Shown here in pieces: positions 1 through 8,974 of a stretch of 64,000 nt of DNA. The position numbers were made by a program, and so were the translations under genes. Source of the stretch: Verrucomicrobiia bacterium (GTDB taxonomy: Bacteria; Verrucomicrobiota; Verrucomicrobiia; JABWAM01). A model generated the notes under the pieces. It did not search any database, had not been told where the DNA came from, and saw nothing but the letters and a program-made list of their open reading frames with translations. Location of the stretch: positions 62,001-126,000 of the forward strand of contig JAQUAF010000006.1 in assembly GCA_028687435.1 (NCBI GenBank). The letters run 5' to 3'. Every line of letters begins with the position of its first letter. Position 1 is the first letter of the stretch.

Positions 1-1
1 G

Positions 2-322
2 GACGAAAACTCCGGCGAACCGGAGTTGCTCGGCTTTGTTGAAAAGTGCGTGGAAAAAGGAATGGCTCATTTCGTCATTTCCAGGGATGTCCGGAAATAT
101 CGCAATTCAACCCTGGTTGAAAACGCGTTTCCCGAACAACTGCTCAATGCCGTCATCTTTCTGGCGCATGAGGCGGCCATCCGCGGATTGGCGTTTCACT
201 TCAGCCATTTCACCGACAAGGAGATGATCAAGGTGAGGGTCGAAGTCATAAGAAAACTGATGAACAAGGATCTTGTGCGATATCAGGACCTGATCAAGAA
301 AATCATGGAAGAGATCAAGTAA
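2..322 (+). CDS. C-terminal end of an unidentified protein (5' truncated)
   Basis: The frame is open from the left window edge to a TAA at 320-322, giving about 106 residues. No convincing ATG lies near the edge; a TTG at 26 is the first possible start, but the reading frame is already open before it, so this is most likely the end of a longer gene. The visible part is mixed charged and helical, and ends in a lysine/glutamate-rich amphipathic stretch. I recognise no family motif. It is on the same strand as the sugar-modification genes that follow and is separated from them by 116 bp in which I see nothing definite. Confidence 0.55.
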   Translation, partial: DENSGEPELLGFVEKCVEKGMAHFVISRDVRKYRNSTLVENAFPEQLLNAVIFLAHEAAIRGLAFHFSHFTDKEMIKVRVEVIRKLMNKDLVRYQDLIKKIMEEIK

Positions 323-438
323 ATAACCCCGCCATGAGATGGATCGGCGAAATATGAAATTAGTGTGGAAAATCATGGAATGGAGGGAAAATTTTCCAAA
401 ATGCCGCGCCATCATTCGTCAACTTATAGGCATAAGTC

Positions 439-1266
439 ATGATTGAGGCTGATGAAATTCCGTTGCGCCGCCTGGCGGCGGCGATTCGGGGAAGGGTGAT
501 TGGAATGTCCGCCCAGGCAAAAACTGCGCATCTGGGGTCGGCGCTCTCGTGCGTCGACATCCTTGTCGCCGCCTATTGGAAGATCCTCCGCCTTGATCCG
601 TCAAAGTCTGGAGATCCATTGCGCGATCGGTTGATTTTGAGCAAGGGCCACGCTGTAAGCGCTCTTTATGCCACGCTGGCGGAAAGGGGTTTTTTCCCGA
701 TGGCATGGTTGGATCAGTACAATCAGCCTGGCGGACGTTTGCCGGAGCAGCCGTTTCCCGGCTGCTTGCCGGGGGTCGAAGCCGCCACCGGTTCCCTTGG
801 GCATGGTTTGCCGTTGGGGACCGGCATGGCATTAGCCGCAAAAATTCGGAACCAATCCTTCCGTGTTTTTGTTCTGATGAGCGATGGGGAATGCAATGAA
901 GGGGCGGTTTGGGAATCCGCCATGTTTGCGCCCGCAAAAAAACTGGATAATCTTTGTGTGATGGTGGATTTCAATCGCTGGCAGGCCACCGACCGCAGTC
1001 TGGAGGTCATGAGCCTCGAACCCCTGGCCGAAAAATTCAGGGCTTTTGGATGGGATGCGGTGGAAACGGATGGCCACGATATTGGATCTCTGATTGACGC
1101 CCTGTCCAAAACAGGCGCAGTTCCCGGCAAACCTCTGGCGGTGATCGCGCACACGGTCAAGGGCAAGGGCGTGTCTTTTATGGAAGACGACAACAACTGG
1201 CATTACCGCAGTCCCAATGCCGAAGAAGTGGCGCGAGCCAGAAAAGAACTGGGGTTGCAAGATTGA
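439..1266 (+). CDS. Transketolase, N-terminal (thiamine diphosphate binding) subunit
   Basis: A 275-aa protein matching the N-terminal half of transketolase. Split transketolases of this size pair with a separate pyrimidine-binding subunit, which is the next gene. It shows the conserved SKGHA segment near residue 70, the GSLGHGLP segment near 120 and the ThDP/Mg motif SDGECNEG followed about 22 residues later by VDFN (about 152-182). The reaction expected of the family is transfer of a two-carbon ketol unit between sugar phosphates. Its place at the head of a sugar-biosynthesis cluster suggests it builds an unusual ketose or heptose precursor for a surface glycan rather than serving the pentose phosphate pathway; that is inference. 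Confidence 0.93.
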   Translation: MIEADEIPLRRLAAAIRGRVIGMSAQAKTAHLGSALSCVDILVAAYWKILRLDPSKSGDPLRDRLILSKGHAVSALYATLAERGFFPMAWLDQYNQPGGRLPEQPFPGCLPGVEAATGSLGHGLPLGTGMALAAKIRNQSFRVFVLMSDGECNEGAVWESAMFAPAKKLDNLCVMVDFNRWQATDRSLEVMSLEPLAEKFRAFGWDAVETDGHDIGSLIDALSKTGAVPGKPLAVIAHTVKGKGVSFMEDDNNWHYRSPNAEEVARARKELGLQD

Positions 1267-1282
1267 TCCGTCAGATTGCTGT

Positions 1283-2212
1283 ATGCGCAACGCTTTTGCC
1301 CAGGTGATTACGGAATTGGCGGCAACATGTCCCGAAGTGGTGCTGCTGAGCGGAGATATTGGCAACCGGCTTTTTGACCGCTTCAAAGCCGCGCACCCGG
1401 CGCGTTTTTATAATGGGGGAGTGGCCGAGGCCAATCTGGTGGGAGTGGCTTCCGGATTGGCCATGAATGGGTTCCGCCCTTTTGTTTATACCATCGCCTC
1501 TTTCATCACTTACCGGGTGGTGGAACAAATCCGGTTGGATTGCGCCTACCATCATCAGCCGGTCACCTTGGTGGGCACGGGCGCCGGATTATCCTATGCC
1601 TCATTGGGCGCGACCCATCATACCTTGGAGGATATCGGCATGTTGCGTTGCATTCCCTCCCTGAAAATCCTGTGTCCGGGGGATGCGGTTGAGTTGAGAT
1701 CCCTGTTGCCGTTGATTTTGGCCCAGCCCGATCCGGTTTATTTGAGGATTGGAAAAAAAGGTGAGCCGGTGGTTCATCAAAAGAAAAATCTGGCGTTGGA
1801 AATTGGCAGGGCCTTGCCGGTCAGGGAGGGCAGGGACGCGGTGATTTTAACCACGGGCAATATGCTGCCTGTCGGTGTGGAGACCGCCGGAATTTTGACC
1901 GCGCGCGGCATTTCAACCGGAGCGCTGAGTTTCCATACGGTAAAGCCGTTGGACGAACAGACTCTGGCCGATTGTTTTGCTTCTCACCGGGGGGTTTTTA
2001 CCTTGGAGGAACACAGCGTGGTGGGAGGCTTTGGGACGGCGGTGGCCGAATGGCTTGGCGAACATCCCTCGCCAAAAGCCGTGTTCCGGCGTTTTGGTTC
2101 GCCGGACGCCTTTATTCACGAGGCGACCGAGCAGGATCATGCCAGGAAACGTTTTGGCCTGACCCCGCCGCAACTGGCTGAACAAATTGAAAAAATATTG
2201 GCAAAGAGTTGA
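1283..2212 (+). CDS. Transketolase, C-terminal (pyrimidine-binding) subunit
   Basis: The frame is open from 1217, but I choose ATG 1283 because MRNAFAQVITELA is the usual start of this subunit and the upstream part overlaps the partner gene. The 309-aa product has the LLSGDIG start of the family, the PFVYTIASFITYR pyrimidine-domain segment, the GAGLSYASLGATHHTLEDI loop and the C-terminal transketolase domain with TLEEHSVVGGFGTAV. The gap to the N-terminal subunit is 16 bp, so the two are almost certainly co-transcribed and assemble as one enzyme. There is no strong ribosome-binding site before 1283, so translational coupling is likely. Confidence 0.93.
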   Translation: MRNAFAQVITELAATCPEVVLLSGDIGNRLFDRFKAAHPARFYNGGVAEANLVGVASGLAMNGFRPFVYTIASFITYRVVEQIRLDCAYHHQPVTLVGTGAGLSYASLGATHHTLEDIGMLRCIPSLKILCPGDAVELRSLLPLILAQPDPVYLRIGKKGEPVVHQKKNLALEIGRALPVREGRDAVILTTGNMLPVGVETAGILTARGISTGALSFHTVKPLDEQTLADCFASHRGVFTLEEHSVVGGFGTAVAEWLGEHPSPKAVFRRFGSPDAFIHEATEQDHARKRFGLTPPQLAEQIEKILAKS

Positions 2213-2213
2213 C

Positions 2214-2882
2214 ATGGCATACGTTGATTTCCTTTCTTCCATCCATAAAGCCACCAAGCGCGATTATATCGCGCGGGTGACCGATCCGGAATTTCCCAAG
2301 GCAAAAGTGGGACGTCTTGCAAAACAATGGGGGTTCGACTATTGGGACGGAGACCGGCGCACGGGATATGGCGGGATGCGCTATGACGGACGCTGGCGCA
2401 AGGTGGCCGATGCCATGGCCGGTCATTATGGTCTGAAAGCCGGTCAAAAGGTATTGGATGTCGGGTGTGGCAAAGGTTTTCTCCTTTTTGATCTGACTCA
2501 GGCCGTGCCCGGTCTTGAAGTGACGGGGTTGGATATTTCCGAATACGCCATCGCCCATTCCAAGGAGGAAATCCGCTCCTGTTTAAAAACAGGGCATGCC
2601 AATCATCTTCCTTTTCCGGACAAATCCTTCGACCTTGTTATTTCCATCAATACCCTCCATAATCTTTATTGTTATGATTTGGACAAGGCTCTGAGGGAAA
2701 TTGAAAGGGTTGGCAAAAAAAACAAGTATTTGTGCGTCGAGTCCTACCGCAATGAGGAGGAAAAGGCCAACTTGCTGTACTGGCAGCTCACCTGCGAGTG
2801 TTTTTTTACTCCCGAGGAATGGCAGTGGTGGTTCAGGCAAACCGGTTACACCGGGGATCACAGCTTTATTTATTTCGAGTGA
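2214..2882 (+). CDS. Class I SAM-dependent methyltransferase
   Basis: The chosen ATG at 2214 lies 1 bp after the transketolase stop; an in-frame ATG at 2187 would overlap that gene. The 222-aa product carries the SAM-binding motif I VLDVGCGKGFLLFDL at about residues 80-94, the acidic motif II (VTGLDISEYAIAHS) and the motif IV-like SFDLVISINTLHNL. This is the class I Rossmann methyltransferase fold. The substrate cannot be read from sequence. Tight packing between transketolase and dehydrogenase genes suggests that it methylates a sugar intermediate. The N-terminal 60 residues are specific to this protein and may shape acceptor binding. Confidence 0.88.
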   Translation: MAYVDFLSSIHKATKRDYIARVTDPEFPKAKVGRLAKQWGFDYWDGDRRTGYGGMRYDGRWRKVADAMAGHYGLKAGQKVLDVGCGKGFLLFDLTQAVPGLEVTGLDISEYAIAHSKEEIRSCLKTGHANHLPFPDKSFDLVISINTLHNLYCYDLDKALREIERVGKKNKYLCVESYRNEEEKANLLYWQLTCECFFTPEEWQWWFRQTGYTGDHSFIYFE

Positions 2883-2885
2883 AAA

Positions 2886-3920
2886 ATGAAAACTCAAGCC
2901 GCCATTCTGGTTGAACAACGAAAACCCCTGGTTATTGACGAGGTTGAGATTCCCTCCCTCGGTTATGGACAAGTGTTAGTGGAGGTTAAGACCAGCCGCA
3001 TTTGCGGTTCGCAAATAGGGGAGATCGATGGCGTGAAAGGGCCGGATCGATATCTTCCCCATTTGCTTGGACACGAAGGATGCGGTTTGGTTCAGGATGT
3101 GGGACCGGAGGTTGTTCACGTCAAGACGGGACAGAAGGTGGTCATGCATTGGCGTCCGGGCGCCGGAATTCAATCCAAGCCTCCTGTTTATGAATGGCGC
3201 GGGAAAAAAGTCAGCGCCGGTTATGTCACAACTTTCAACCGCTACGCGGTGGCGGCCGAGAATCGACTGACGCCGATTCCGGATGATTTTGATGAGGAAG
3301 TGGCGCCTTTGCTGGCGGATACCCTGACCACCGGTTTTGGAATCATCACCAACAATGCCCGGGCAAAAATTGGCGAATCGGTGTTGGTGATTGGTTGCGG
3401 AGGGATTGGTCTTGGAGTGATATTGGGCGCCAAGTTGGCGGGAACGCATCCCATTTTGGCGGCTGATTTAAGTGCCGCCAAGTTGCAAAAAGCCGCGGAA
3501 TATGGGGCAACCCATTTGATCAATGTCTCGAAACAGGATTTGGCCGCCGCGGTGGGCGCCATCGCGGGCAAACAAGGGGTGGATATTGTGGTGGATGGAA
3601 CTGGAAACCCCAGGGTGATCGAAACGGCATATGCCTTGACCCATCCCCATGGGCGTTGCGTTCTTTTTGGAGTGATGCCGCATGACAAAAGGGTGTCCAT
3701 CCATACCTTGCCATTGCACTTCGGAAAAATTCTCACGGGGTCCGAGGGAGGGGGCAGCCAGCCGCATGTCGAAATCCCCCGCTACGTTCAAATGATCCGG
3801 GACGGTGTTTTCGACCCGCGCGGATTCATCTCCCATCGCGTAAAACTGGAACAGATCAATGAAGCCATTGATCAGATGCGTCATGGCGAAGTGATCCATG
3901 CCATCATTCATTTTTCCTGA
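2886..3920 (+). CDS. Zinc-type medium-chain alcohol/sugar dehydrogenase (MDR family)
   Basis: A 344-aa protein beginning 3 bp after the methyltransferase stop. It has the MDR GHEGCGLV motif near residue 60, an N-terminal GroES-like fold with RICGSQIGEIDG, and the NAD-binding CGGIGLGVILGAKLAG segment near residue 172 followed by ADLSAAKLQKAAEYGA. The typical four-cysteine structural-zinc loop is not evident, and the catalytic zinc region reads RICGSQ. The family oxidises alcohols or polyols with NAD(P). In this operon it probably oxidises or reduces the product of the transketolase step, which is inference. Confidence 0.9.
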   Translation: MKTQAAILVEQRKPLVIDEVEIPSLGYGQVLVEVKTSRICGSQIGEIDGVKGPDRYLPHLLGHEGCGLVQDVGPEVVHVKTGQKVVMHWRPGAGIQSKPPVYEWRGKKVSAGYVTTFNRYAVAAENRLTPIPDDFDEEVAPLLADTLTTGFGIITNNARAKIGESVLVIGCGGIGLGVILGAKLAGTHPILAADLSAAKLQKAAEYGATHLINVSKQDLAAAVGAIAGKQGVDIVVDGTGNPRVIETAYALTHPHGRCVLFGVMPHDKRVSIHTLPLHFGKILTGSEGGGSQPHVEIPRYVQMIRDGVFDPRGFISHRVKLEQINEAIDQMRHGEVIHAIIHFS

Positions 3921-3925
3921 CTTGG

Positions 3926-5629
3926 ATGAAAATTGGAGTCGATTTCGACAATACCATCGTCTGCTACGATCCCATCTTCGAAGCCATGATCAGGGAAAGG
4001 GGGATTCCGCGCGAAGAAGGTTCCGCCAAGTCGCGGTTGCGGAATTTTTTAAGGAAAACACCCGGCGGAGAGGTTGAGTGGACGCGGATCCAGGGGGAAG
4101 TTTATGGACGCCGCATTATGGAAGCCAGACCCTTCGAGGGGGCATTGGAATTTTTCCGTTTTCTCTTCGAGAGAAATATTCCCGTTTGTGTTGTCAGTCA
4201 TAAAACCCGTTACCCGGTTTTGGGGACGCCGTGCGATCTGCACAACTGGGCTTTCCGATGGCTGGAGCATTTTGGTCTTTTTTCCGACCCTCATATTGCG
4301 TTGAAACGGGAGGAGTGCTTCTTTGAGCTGACCAAAAAAGCCAAGTTATGTCGCATTGCCTCCGAAGGATGCACCCACTTTATCGATGACCTGCCGGAAT
4401 TTCTCGAGGAACCGTCCTTCCCGGGCGAAGCGAAAAGGATACTCTTTGTGCCGTCGGAGTCCATCCGAACCTCTTCCGTCTGGATCCATGCCAGGTCTTG
4501 GAATGAAGTGATCAGGCAAACAGAGCGGGATTGTCAGTCGGATATTCGGGATGTCCAAGCTTTGCCCCGTGTTATTTCCGCCGGGGCGGCGCCTGAAGGG
4601 AATGATGATGAAAAAAAATTCGCCTCGCTTCTGAAAAAAAACACAGGGCGGGAATTGGCTGCGATGGAACGGGTTTGGGGAGGGGCCAACAACCGGGGTT
4701 TTTCGCTGAGGACTGTCGATGGAAAGAAATATTTCGGAAAAATTTATTACAGGTCCCCGTTCGATTCGCGGGATCGTTTGGGTGTCGAATACGGCTTTCT
4801 TTCCTTTGCCGCCTTGAAGGGGATCGAATCTTGCCCCCGTCCGATTGGCATGGATGAGGGCGAGGGCGCCGCCATTTACGAATTCATCGATGGAAAATTG
4901 CCGGAGCCCGGTCAGATTTTGGAAAGTCATTGGAAACAGTGTTTTGATTTTCTGCTGTCGCTTCAATCCCATCGTCATGCCGTGGAGGCTCGGAAACTTC
5001 CCAGGGGATCGGAAACCGCATTTTGTTTGAATGACCATTTGTCTTTTTTGCGCCAACGGCGGGATGACTGGCTTTTGCTTGTCCAGGAGAAGGGGGCGCA
5101 TGACAACCTGCGAAGATTGGTGTTGGAGGATTTCGAGCCTGCCTATCAACAGATCGCGGAGGAAACGATTGGAACGGCCGGATTCCAGACGGAGATTCCG
5201 GAAGAGGCGCGCATTTTGAGTCCTTCGGATTTTGGAATGCATAATGCGCTTTTGAAAAAAGACGGGAAATTGGTTTTTATCGATTTTGAGTATGCCGGCT
5301 GGGATGATCCGGCCAAGACTGTTGCCGACTTTTTTTGCCAGCCCAAGATGCCGGCGCCCGCCCCGTTGAAGGAAAAGCTGGTCCGGGCGTTGGATTCCGT
5401 CTTGAGCGGACCGCATCGCGCGGCGTTTCATGACCGGCTTCCAATCGTGGAACGTTGCATTGGCCTTAAATGGTGTTACATTTTATTGAACGATTTCCAC
5501 CCCCGGTTTTCCGGGCGGCGTCAATTTTCCAAGGGCGCGGCGGCGCCCGGCGAAATTCCTCCGGATCGTCTGGCCAAAATCCGCGGCCGCTTGGCGGCCA
5601 TCAAGGCCGCGGGTGGATCGGAAATATAA
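3926..5629 (+). CDS. Fusion of HAD-like phosphatase domain and APH/choline-kinase-like phosphotransferase
   Basis: A 567-aa protein with two parts. Residues 1 to about 190 are HAD-like: MKIGVDFDNTIV supplies the DxDxT nucleophile motif (D6, D8), with VVSHKTRYP and THFIDDLPEF matching later HAD motifs. Residues about 230-560 look like the APH kinase fold: NRGFSLRTVDGKKYFGKIYY (ATP-site lysine region), SPSDFGMHNALL in the Brenner position with Ser where His is common, and the metal-binding VFIDFEYAGWDDP. The coupling suggests removal and addition of phosphate on related sugar substrates, perhaps ahead of nucleotide activation. It starts 5 bp after the dehydrogenase. The boundary of the middle linker (about 190-230) is uncertain. 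Confidence 0.82.
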   Translation: MKIGVDFDNTIVCYDPIFEAMIRERGIPREEGSAKSRLRNFLRKTPGGEVEWTRIQGEVYGRRIMEARPFEGALEFFRFLFERNIPVCVVSHKTRYPVLGTPCDLHNWAFRWLEHFGLFSDPHIALKREECFFELTKKAKLCRIASEGCTHFIDDLPEFLEEPSFPGEAKRILFVPSESIRTSSVWIHARSWNEVIRQTERDCQSDIRDVQALPRVISAGAAPEGNDDEKKFASLLKKNTGRELAAMERVWGGANNRGFSLRTVDGKKYFGKIYYRSPFDSRDRLGVEYGFLSFAALKGIESCPRPIGMDEGEGAAIYEFIDGKLPEPGQILESHWKQCFDFLLSLQSHRHAVEARKLPRGSETAFCLNDHLSFLRQRRDDWLLLVQEKGAHDNLRRLVLEDFEPAYQQIAEETIGTAGFQTEIPEEARILSPSDFGMHNALLKKDGKLVFIDFEYAGWDDPAKTVADFFCQPKMPAPAPLKEKLVRALDSVLSGPHRAAFHDRLPIVERCIGLKWCYILLNDFHPRFSGRRQFSKGAAAPGEIPPDRLAKIRGRLAAIKAAGGSEI

Positions 5630-5687
5630 GGGGCAGGAAAGAAATAAGTTTGAAGTTGAATTATAAAAGTCATTTCTTCCCAGCCCC
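5630..5687. other. Imperfect inverted repeat between genes
   Basis: The arms GGGGCAGGAAAGAAAT and ATTTCTTCCCAGCCCC face each other across about 26 bases, directly after the stop of the HAD-kinase gene. It could act as a weak terminator or an RNA structure that separates the first five-gene block from the next. No U-run follows, so a classical intrinsic terminator is not supported. Confidence 0.3.
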
Positions 5688-5719
5688 TGCGCGATTATTT
5701 TCCCAACCATCGATAAAAT

Positions 5720-6406
5720 ATGAAAAAGAACCTGCTTGACGAAAAGGAAGTCTGGACGCGATTTGGCAAGGAACAGAAAGTGGTGGAACCCTTCCCGATC
5801 GGCCCCCACTTCTCTTATCAACTCCGGCACACCCCGCGCCATGTTCTTTTCACCCTGGCCCGATACAAGTTTGCCGCGCGACTCATTGGCCCGCGGAAGA
5901 CGATCCTTGAATTGGGATGCAGCGACGGCTTGGGAACCTATTATTTGGCGGAAACGGCCCAAAGCGTTTGCGGCGTTGATTTTGACGAGGAGGCGATCGC
6001 TCACGCCCAACAATATTATCAGAATGAACGGCTGCGTTTCAGCCAGGCGGATTTTCTTGGGAAAAAATTCGGCGGTTATGACGCCGTGGTTTCCTACGAT
6101 GTCATCGAGCACATTTTCTCCAGAAATGAGCGCGCGTATTTGAGGACCATTGCCGCCAATCTCAAACCGCAGGGGGTGGCTTTTATTGGAACCCCGAATA
6201 TTCTCGCCCAAAAATATTCCAACCGGAAAACCCGGGCCGCGCATGTGAATATGTTCAGTCACGAACGGTTGCAGGCCTTGTGCGGGGAGTTTTTCCACAA
6301 TGTTTTTGTTTTTGGGCAAAATGATGAATTGGTTCACACCGGTTATTTGCCCATGGCCCATTACCTTTTGGCGGTTTGTTGCCAGAAAAAATTGAAAAAG
6401 AAATAG
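5720..6406 (+). CDS. Class I SAM-dependent methyltransferase
   Basis: A 228-aa protein with motif I TILELGCSDGLGTYYLAE at about residues 60-77, motif II GVDFDEEAIAHAQQYY, and a motif IV region YDAVVSYDVIEHIF, which together mark the UbiE/Methyltransf-11-like group. A GTPNILAQ segment follows, as in methyltransferases of surface-sugar clusters. It begins 90 bp after the HAD-kinase gene, past a small inverted repeat. The acceptor is unknown; sugar or glycan O-/C-methylation is the natural guess from context. Confidence 0.87.
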   Translation: MKKNLLDEKEVWTRFGKEQKVVEPFPIGPHFSYQLRHTPRHVLFTLARYKFAARLIGPRKTILELGCSDGLGTYYLAETAQSVCGVDFDEEAIAHAQQYYQNERLRFSQADFLGKKFGGYDAVVSYDVIEHIFSRNERAYLRTIAANLKPQGVAFIGTPNILAQKYSNRKTRAAHVNMFSHERLQALCGEFFHNVFVFGQNDELVHTGYLPMAHYLLAVCCQKKLKKK

Positions 6407-6482
6407 ATGGCGGAAACTGCGCGCTTGGCGGGCAAAAAGAGCCTGCAAGGGAGCAAAGATTGTTTGTTGACGCCTCCTGAGA

Positions 6483-7367
6483 ATGAAAAAACGCTTGTTG
6501 GTTGTCGGCGGCACGGGATTGGTTGGCGCATCCCTGTGTCGATCTTTTGAAAATGCCGGCTGGCAGGTGTGGGGGACATTTTGTTCCCGTCCCAGGCCGG
6601 GCTTGATTCACCTGGATCTTGCCGGCCTGAAACCATCCTTGATGGAGGGAATGGATGGCGCTTATGCGGTTGTTGCCTCCGCCATCACCAATATTGAAAA
6701 ATGTTTTTTGGAACCCGATCAATCGCGCCGGGTGAATGTGGATGGAACCATCCGCCTGCTTCGGCTCATGAAGGATCGGGGAGTTTTCCCCGTCTTTTTA
6801 TCGACCGATTATGTGTTCGAGGGAACGAGGGGCAATTATCGCGAGGAGGACGAACGGAATCCCACCACAACCTATGGACGGCAGAAAAAAGAGGTGGAGG
6901 ATTTCATTCTAAAAAATTTTGAAGGCTTTTTATTGTTAAGGCTTGGAAAAGTGGTTGGCGTCCGCGCGAACGATGGAACATTTCTGACGGAATGGGCGAA
7001 TAAATTGATCCAATCCAAACCCATTCAGGCCGCGGAAGACCAGGTTTGCGGATGGATTGCCCTGGATGATGTCGCGGAGGCGATCCGCCTTTTGATCGAG
7101 ACGGAAAAAACAGGAGTTTACCATCTCACCCAGGCGGAGTCGTGCAGCCGTTGGGAACTGGCCCGGCGTTTGTGCCGTCATTTGAAGGTTGGACCGGAAC
7201 TGGCCGTGCCCTGCCGCATCAATGAACTCGGCCTGCGGGAACGGCGTCCTTTGAACACTTCGCTCAATGGCGAAAAATTCGCAGGTCAGACCCATTGCCA
7301 ACTGATGTCACTGGACCGGATTTTAAAAAAAATAGCAACTGCTTGCGGGGAAAAACAGGGCGATTGA
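6483..7367 (+). CDS. NAD-dependent sugar reductase/epimerase (RmlD-like, extended SDR)
   Basis: A 294-aa extended short-chain dehydrogenase. The N-terminal Rossmann motif GGTGLVGASLCRSF sits at residues 9-22, FLSTDYVFEG near residue 101 supplies the catalytic region, and TTYGRQKKEVEDF provides the YxxxK pair. The C-terminal half resembles dTDP-4-dehydrorhamnose reductase (RmlD), for example the LRLGKVVG and late PLNTSLNGEKFA segments. No rmlABC partners lie in the window, so I would not call it rmlD. Its likely job is 4-keto or 3-keto reduction of an activated sugar in this locus. Confidence 0.86.
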   Translation: MKKRLLVVGGTGLVGASLCRSFENAGWQVWGTFCSRPRPGLIHLDLAGLKPSLMEGMDGAYAVVASAITNIEKCFLEPDQSRRVNVDGTIRLLRLMKDRGVFPVFLSTDYVFEGTRGNYREEDERNPTTTYGRQKKEVEDFILKNFEGFLLLRLGKVVGVRANDGTFLTEWANKLIQSKPIQAAEDQVCGWIALDDVAEAIRLLIETEKTGVYHLTQAESCSRWELARRLCRHLKVGPELAVPCRINELGLRERRPLNTSLNGEKFAGQTHCQLMSLDRILKKIATACGEKQGD

Positions 7368-7402
7368 TTCCCTAACCCGGAGAGGGCTGTGAGCGCGGCA
7401 AA

Positions 7403-8974
7403 ATGAAGATTTTATTGCTTTGGCCTAACAAGGAACAGTGGGGGTCCAAACCCAATTCGATTTCCCTTTTGAGCGCTGTTCTCAAAAAAGGAGGGCACGA
7501 AATCCGTTTGGTGGATACGACTTTTGTTGATTTTGGGAATCTGGATAACACTGCGGTCGGCAGCCGGGCCCGGATTTTCAAGCCGGTGGATTTGAAAGGA
7601 TTCGATCTGCAAAAGAAACCCCGGGCTTTGGATGATTTGATGCAAGAGAGCGTTGGGGATTGGTCTCCCGACCTCATTGGGGTGTCCGCCTTGACCGATG
7701 AGATTGAAATCGGGCTGCAACTCACCCGCCTCTGCAAACGGCGTTTTCCGCATGTTCCGGTTGTCTGGGGAAACAAGGGGGCAACCTTGGAGCCGGAAAA
7801 AGTCATGGAGAGAGGGGAGGTGGACTATGGCTGCCGCGGAGAGGGGGATGAGTTTTTTCCCGAGTTTGCGGCGTGTGTCGAAGCGGGGGGCAATCCGGAA
7901 AATCTTTCCAATCTGGTGTGGCGAAGCGAAGGCCGGACGCGACTGAATCCACTGCGTCCGCCCCGGCAGGTTTTGGATGAGCTGCCCTATTTTGATTACA
8001 GCCCCTACGACAAACGTCAATTCTTGAAACCTTTTGACGGACGTCTCTACCGGGGAGGGGATCACATGATTTCCTGGGGTTGTCCCAATTCCTGCACTTA
8101 TTGCACCAACGAAAGCCTGCGAAAAATGTATGGCGGCGCGGCCGGCCGCCTGTTACGTTCCTACGGAGTGGAACGCATAGTCGCGGAGTTGGAATATCTG
8201 GCGCGGAAGTGGGACTTGGAATTTTTTAAATTTCATGACGAGGATTTTTGCCTCAAGCCCCTCCATTATCTGCAAAAGCTTGCCGAGACCTACCGGGCGA
8301 GGGTTGGGCTGCCTTTTACCATCATGGCCAATGCCCGGAGTGTGACTCCGGAAAAGGCAAAACTGCTGCAACAAATGGGGTGCCGGAGTGTCAGCCTGGG
8401 AATTGAGGCCGGCAATGATCGCATCCGGAGGGAAGTGTTGCAGAGACGGGAGAGCCGCCAGGATATTGTGAGGGCGGTTCGAAATCTGAATGATTTGGGC
8501 ATCCGCACATCGGCTTTCAACATGCTGGGGCTGCCGTTTGAAACCAGGGAAACCATTCGCGAAACCATCGGGTTGAATCGAGAGGCGCAGGTGCAATATC
8601 CCGCCGTCAATTTTTTCTTTCCGTACCCGGGGACCAGATTATATGAGACGGCGGTGCAACATGGGTTTTATGATCCCAATCAAGCCGCCGTTTACCGCAG
8701 CGATGAGCCGGCCTTGAAATTCCCGGAACTGACCCGTGAGGAGTTGATCCTTTATCGGGAAAGGTTTGTTTTGTTCGTCAAAATGCCGGAAGAGTATTGG
8801 AGTTTTATTGAACGGAGCATCCGCACGGATGCCGTGGGGCGGCGGCTGGCGAATGAGTTGTATCGGATTTATGATGAGGCGGTTTTTCAGCATGGGGGGA
8901 AGTGGCCGGCTGAGAGGGATACTGCACAGGATTTTCGAATTTTGCGAACGATTGAAAAGGAGGTGGAAAGATGA
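7403..8974 (+). CDS. B12-binding domain radical SAM protein
   Basis: A 523-aa protein with an N-terminal cobalamin-binding-like Rossmann part (KILLLWPNKEQWGSKPNSIS, then SPDLIGVSALTDEIEIG) and a radical SAM core from about residue 215. The iron-sulfur motif is CPNSCTYC (CxxxCxxC) near residue 228. Later elements typical of the Elp3/MiaB-type core include SLGIEAGNDRIRREVLQR and TSAFNMLGLPFETRETI. Family members carry out methylations or ring rearrangements on unactivated carbons. It overlaps the next gene by 4 bp (ATGA), so it is translationally coupled to the CMP-sugar synthetase, suggesting that it acts on the sugar or lipid carrier of this pathway. Confidence 0.9.
   Translation: MKILLLWPNKEQWGSKPNSISLLSAVLKKGGHEIRLVDTTFVDFGNLDNTAVGSRARIFKPVDLKGFDLQKKPRALDDLMQESVGDWSPDLIGVSALTDEIEIGLQLTRLCKRRFPHVPVVWGNKGATLEPEKVMERGEVDYGCRGEGDEFFPEFAACVEAGGNPENLSNLVWRSEGRTRLNPLRPPRQVLDELPYFDYSPYDKRQFLKPFDGRLYRGGDHMISWGCPNSCTYCTNESLRKMYGGAAGRLLRSYGVERIVAELEYLARKWDLEFFKFHDEDFCLKPLHYLQKLAETYRARVGLPFTIMANARSVTPEKAKLLQQMGCRSVSLGIEAGNDRIRREVLQRRESRQDIVRAVRNLNDLGIRTSAFNMLGLPFETRETIRETIGLNREAQVQYPAVNFFFPYPGTRLYETAVQHGFYDPNQAAVYRSDEPALKFPELTREELILYRERFVLFVKMPEEYWSFIERSIRTDAVGRRLANELYRIYDEAVFQHGGKWPAERDTAQDFRILRTIEKEVER
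8957..8964 (+). promoter_or_regulatory. Strong Shine-Dalgarno site for the CMP-sugar synthetase gene
   Basis: AAGGAGGT lies 6 bases before ATG 8971, inside the end of the radical SAM gene. It is an unusually complete match to the anti-SD sequence for this window, and it fixes the start of the next gene despite the 4-bp overlap. Confidence 0.7.

Noticed and set aside
5630..5687. A classical intrinsic terminator
   Set aside because: The arms are imperfect with a long loop and no U-run; kept only as an inverted repeat.
6483..7367. Calling the reductase rmlD
   Set aside because: No RmlA, RmlB or RmlC partner in the window, and RmlD-like reductases serve many sugars.
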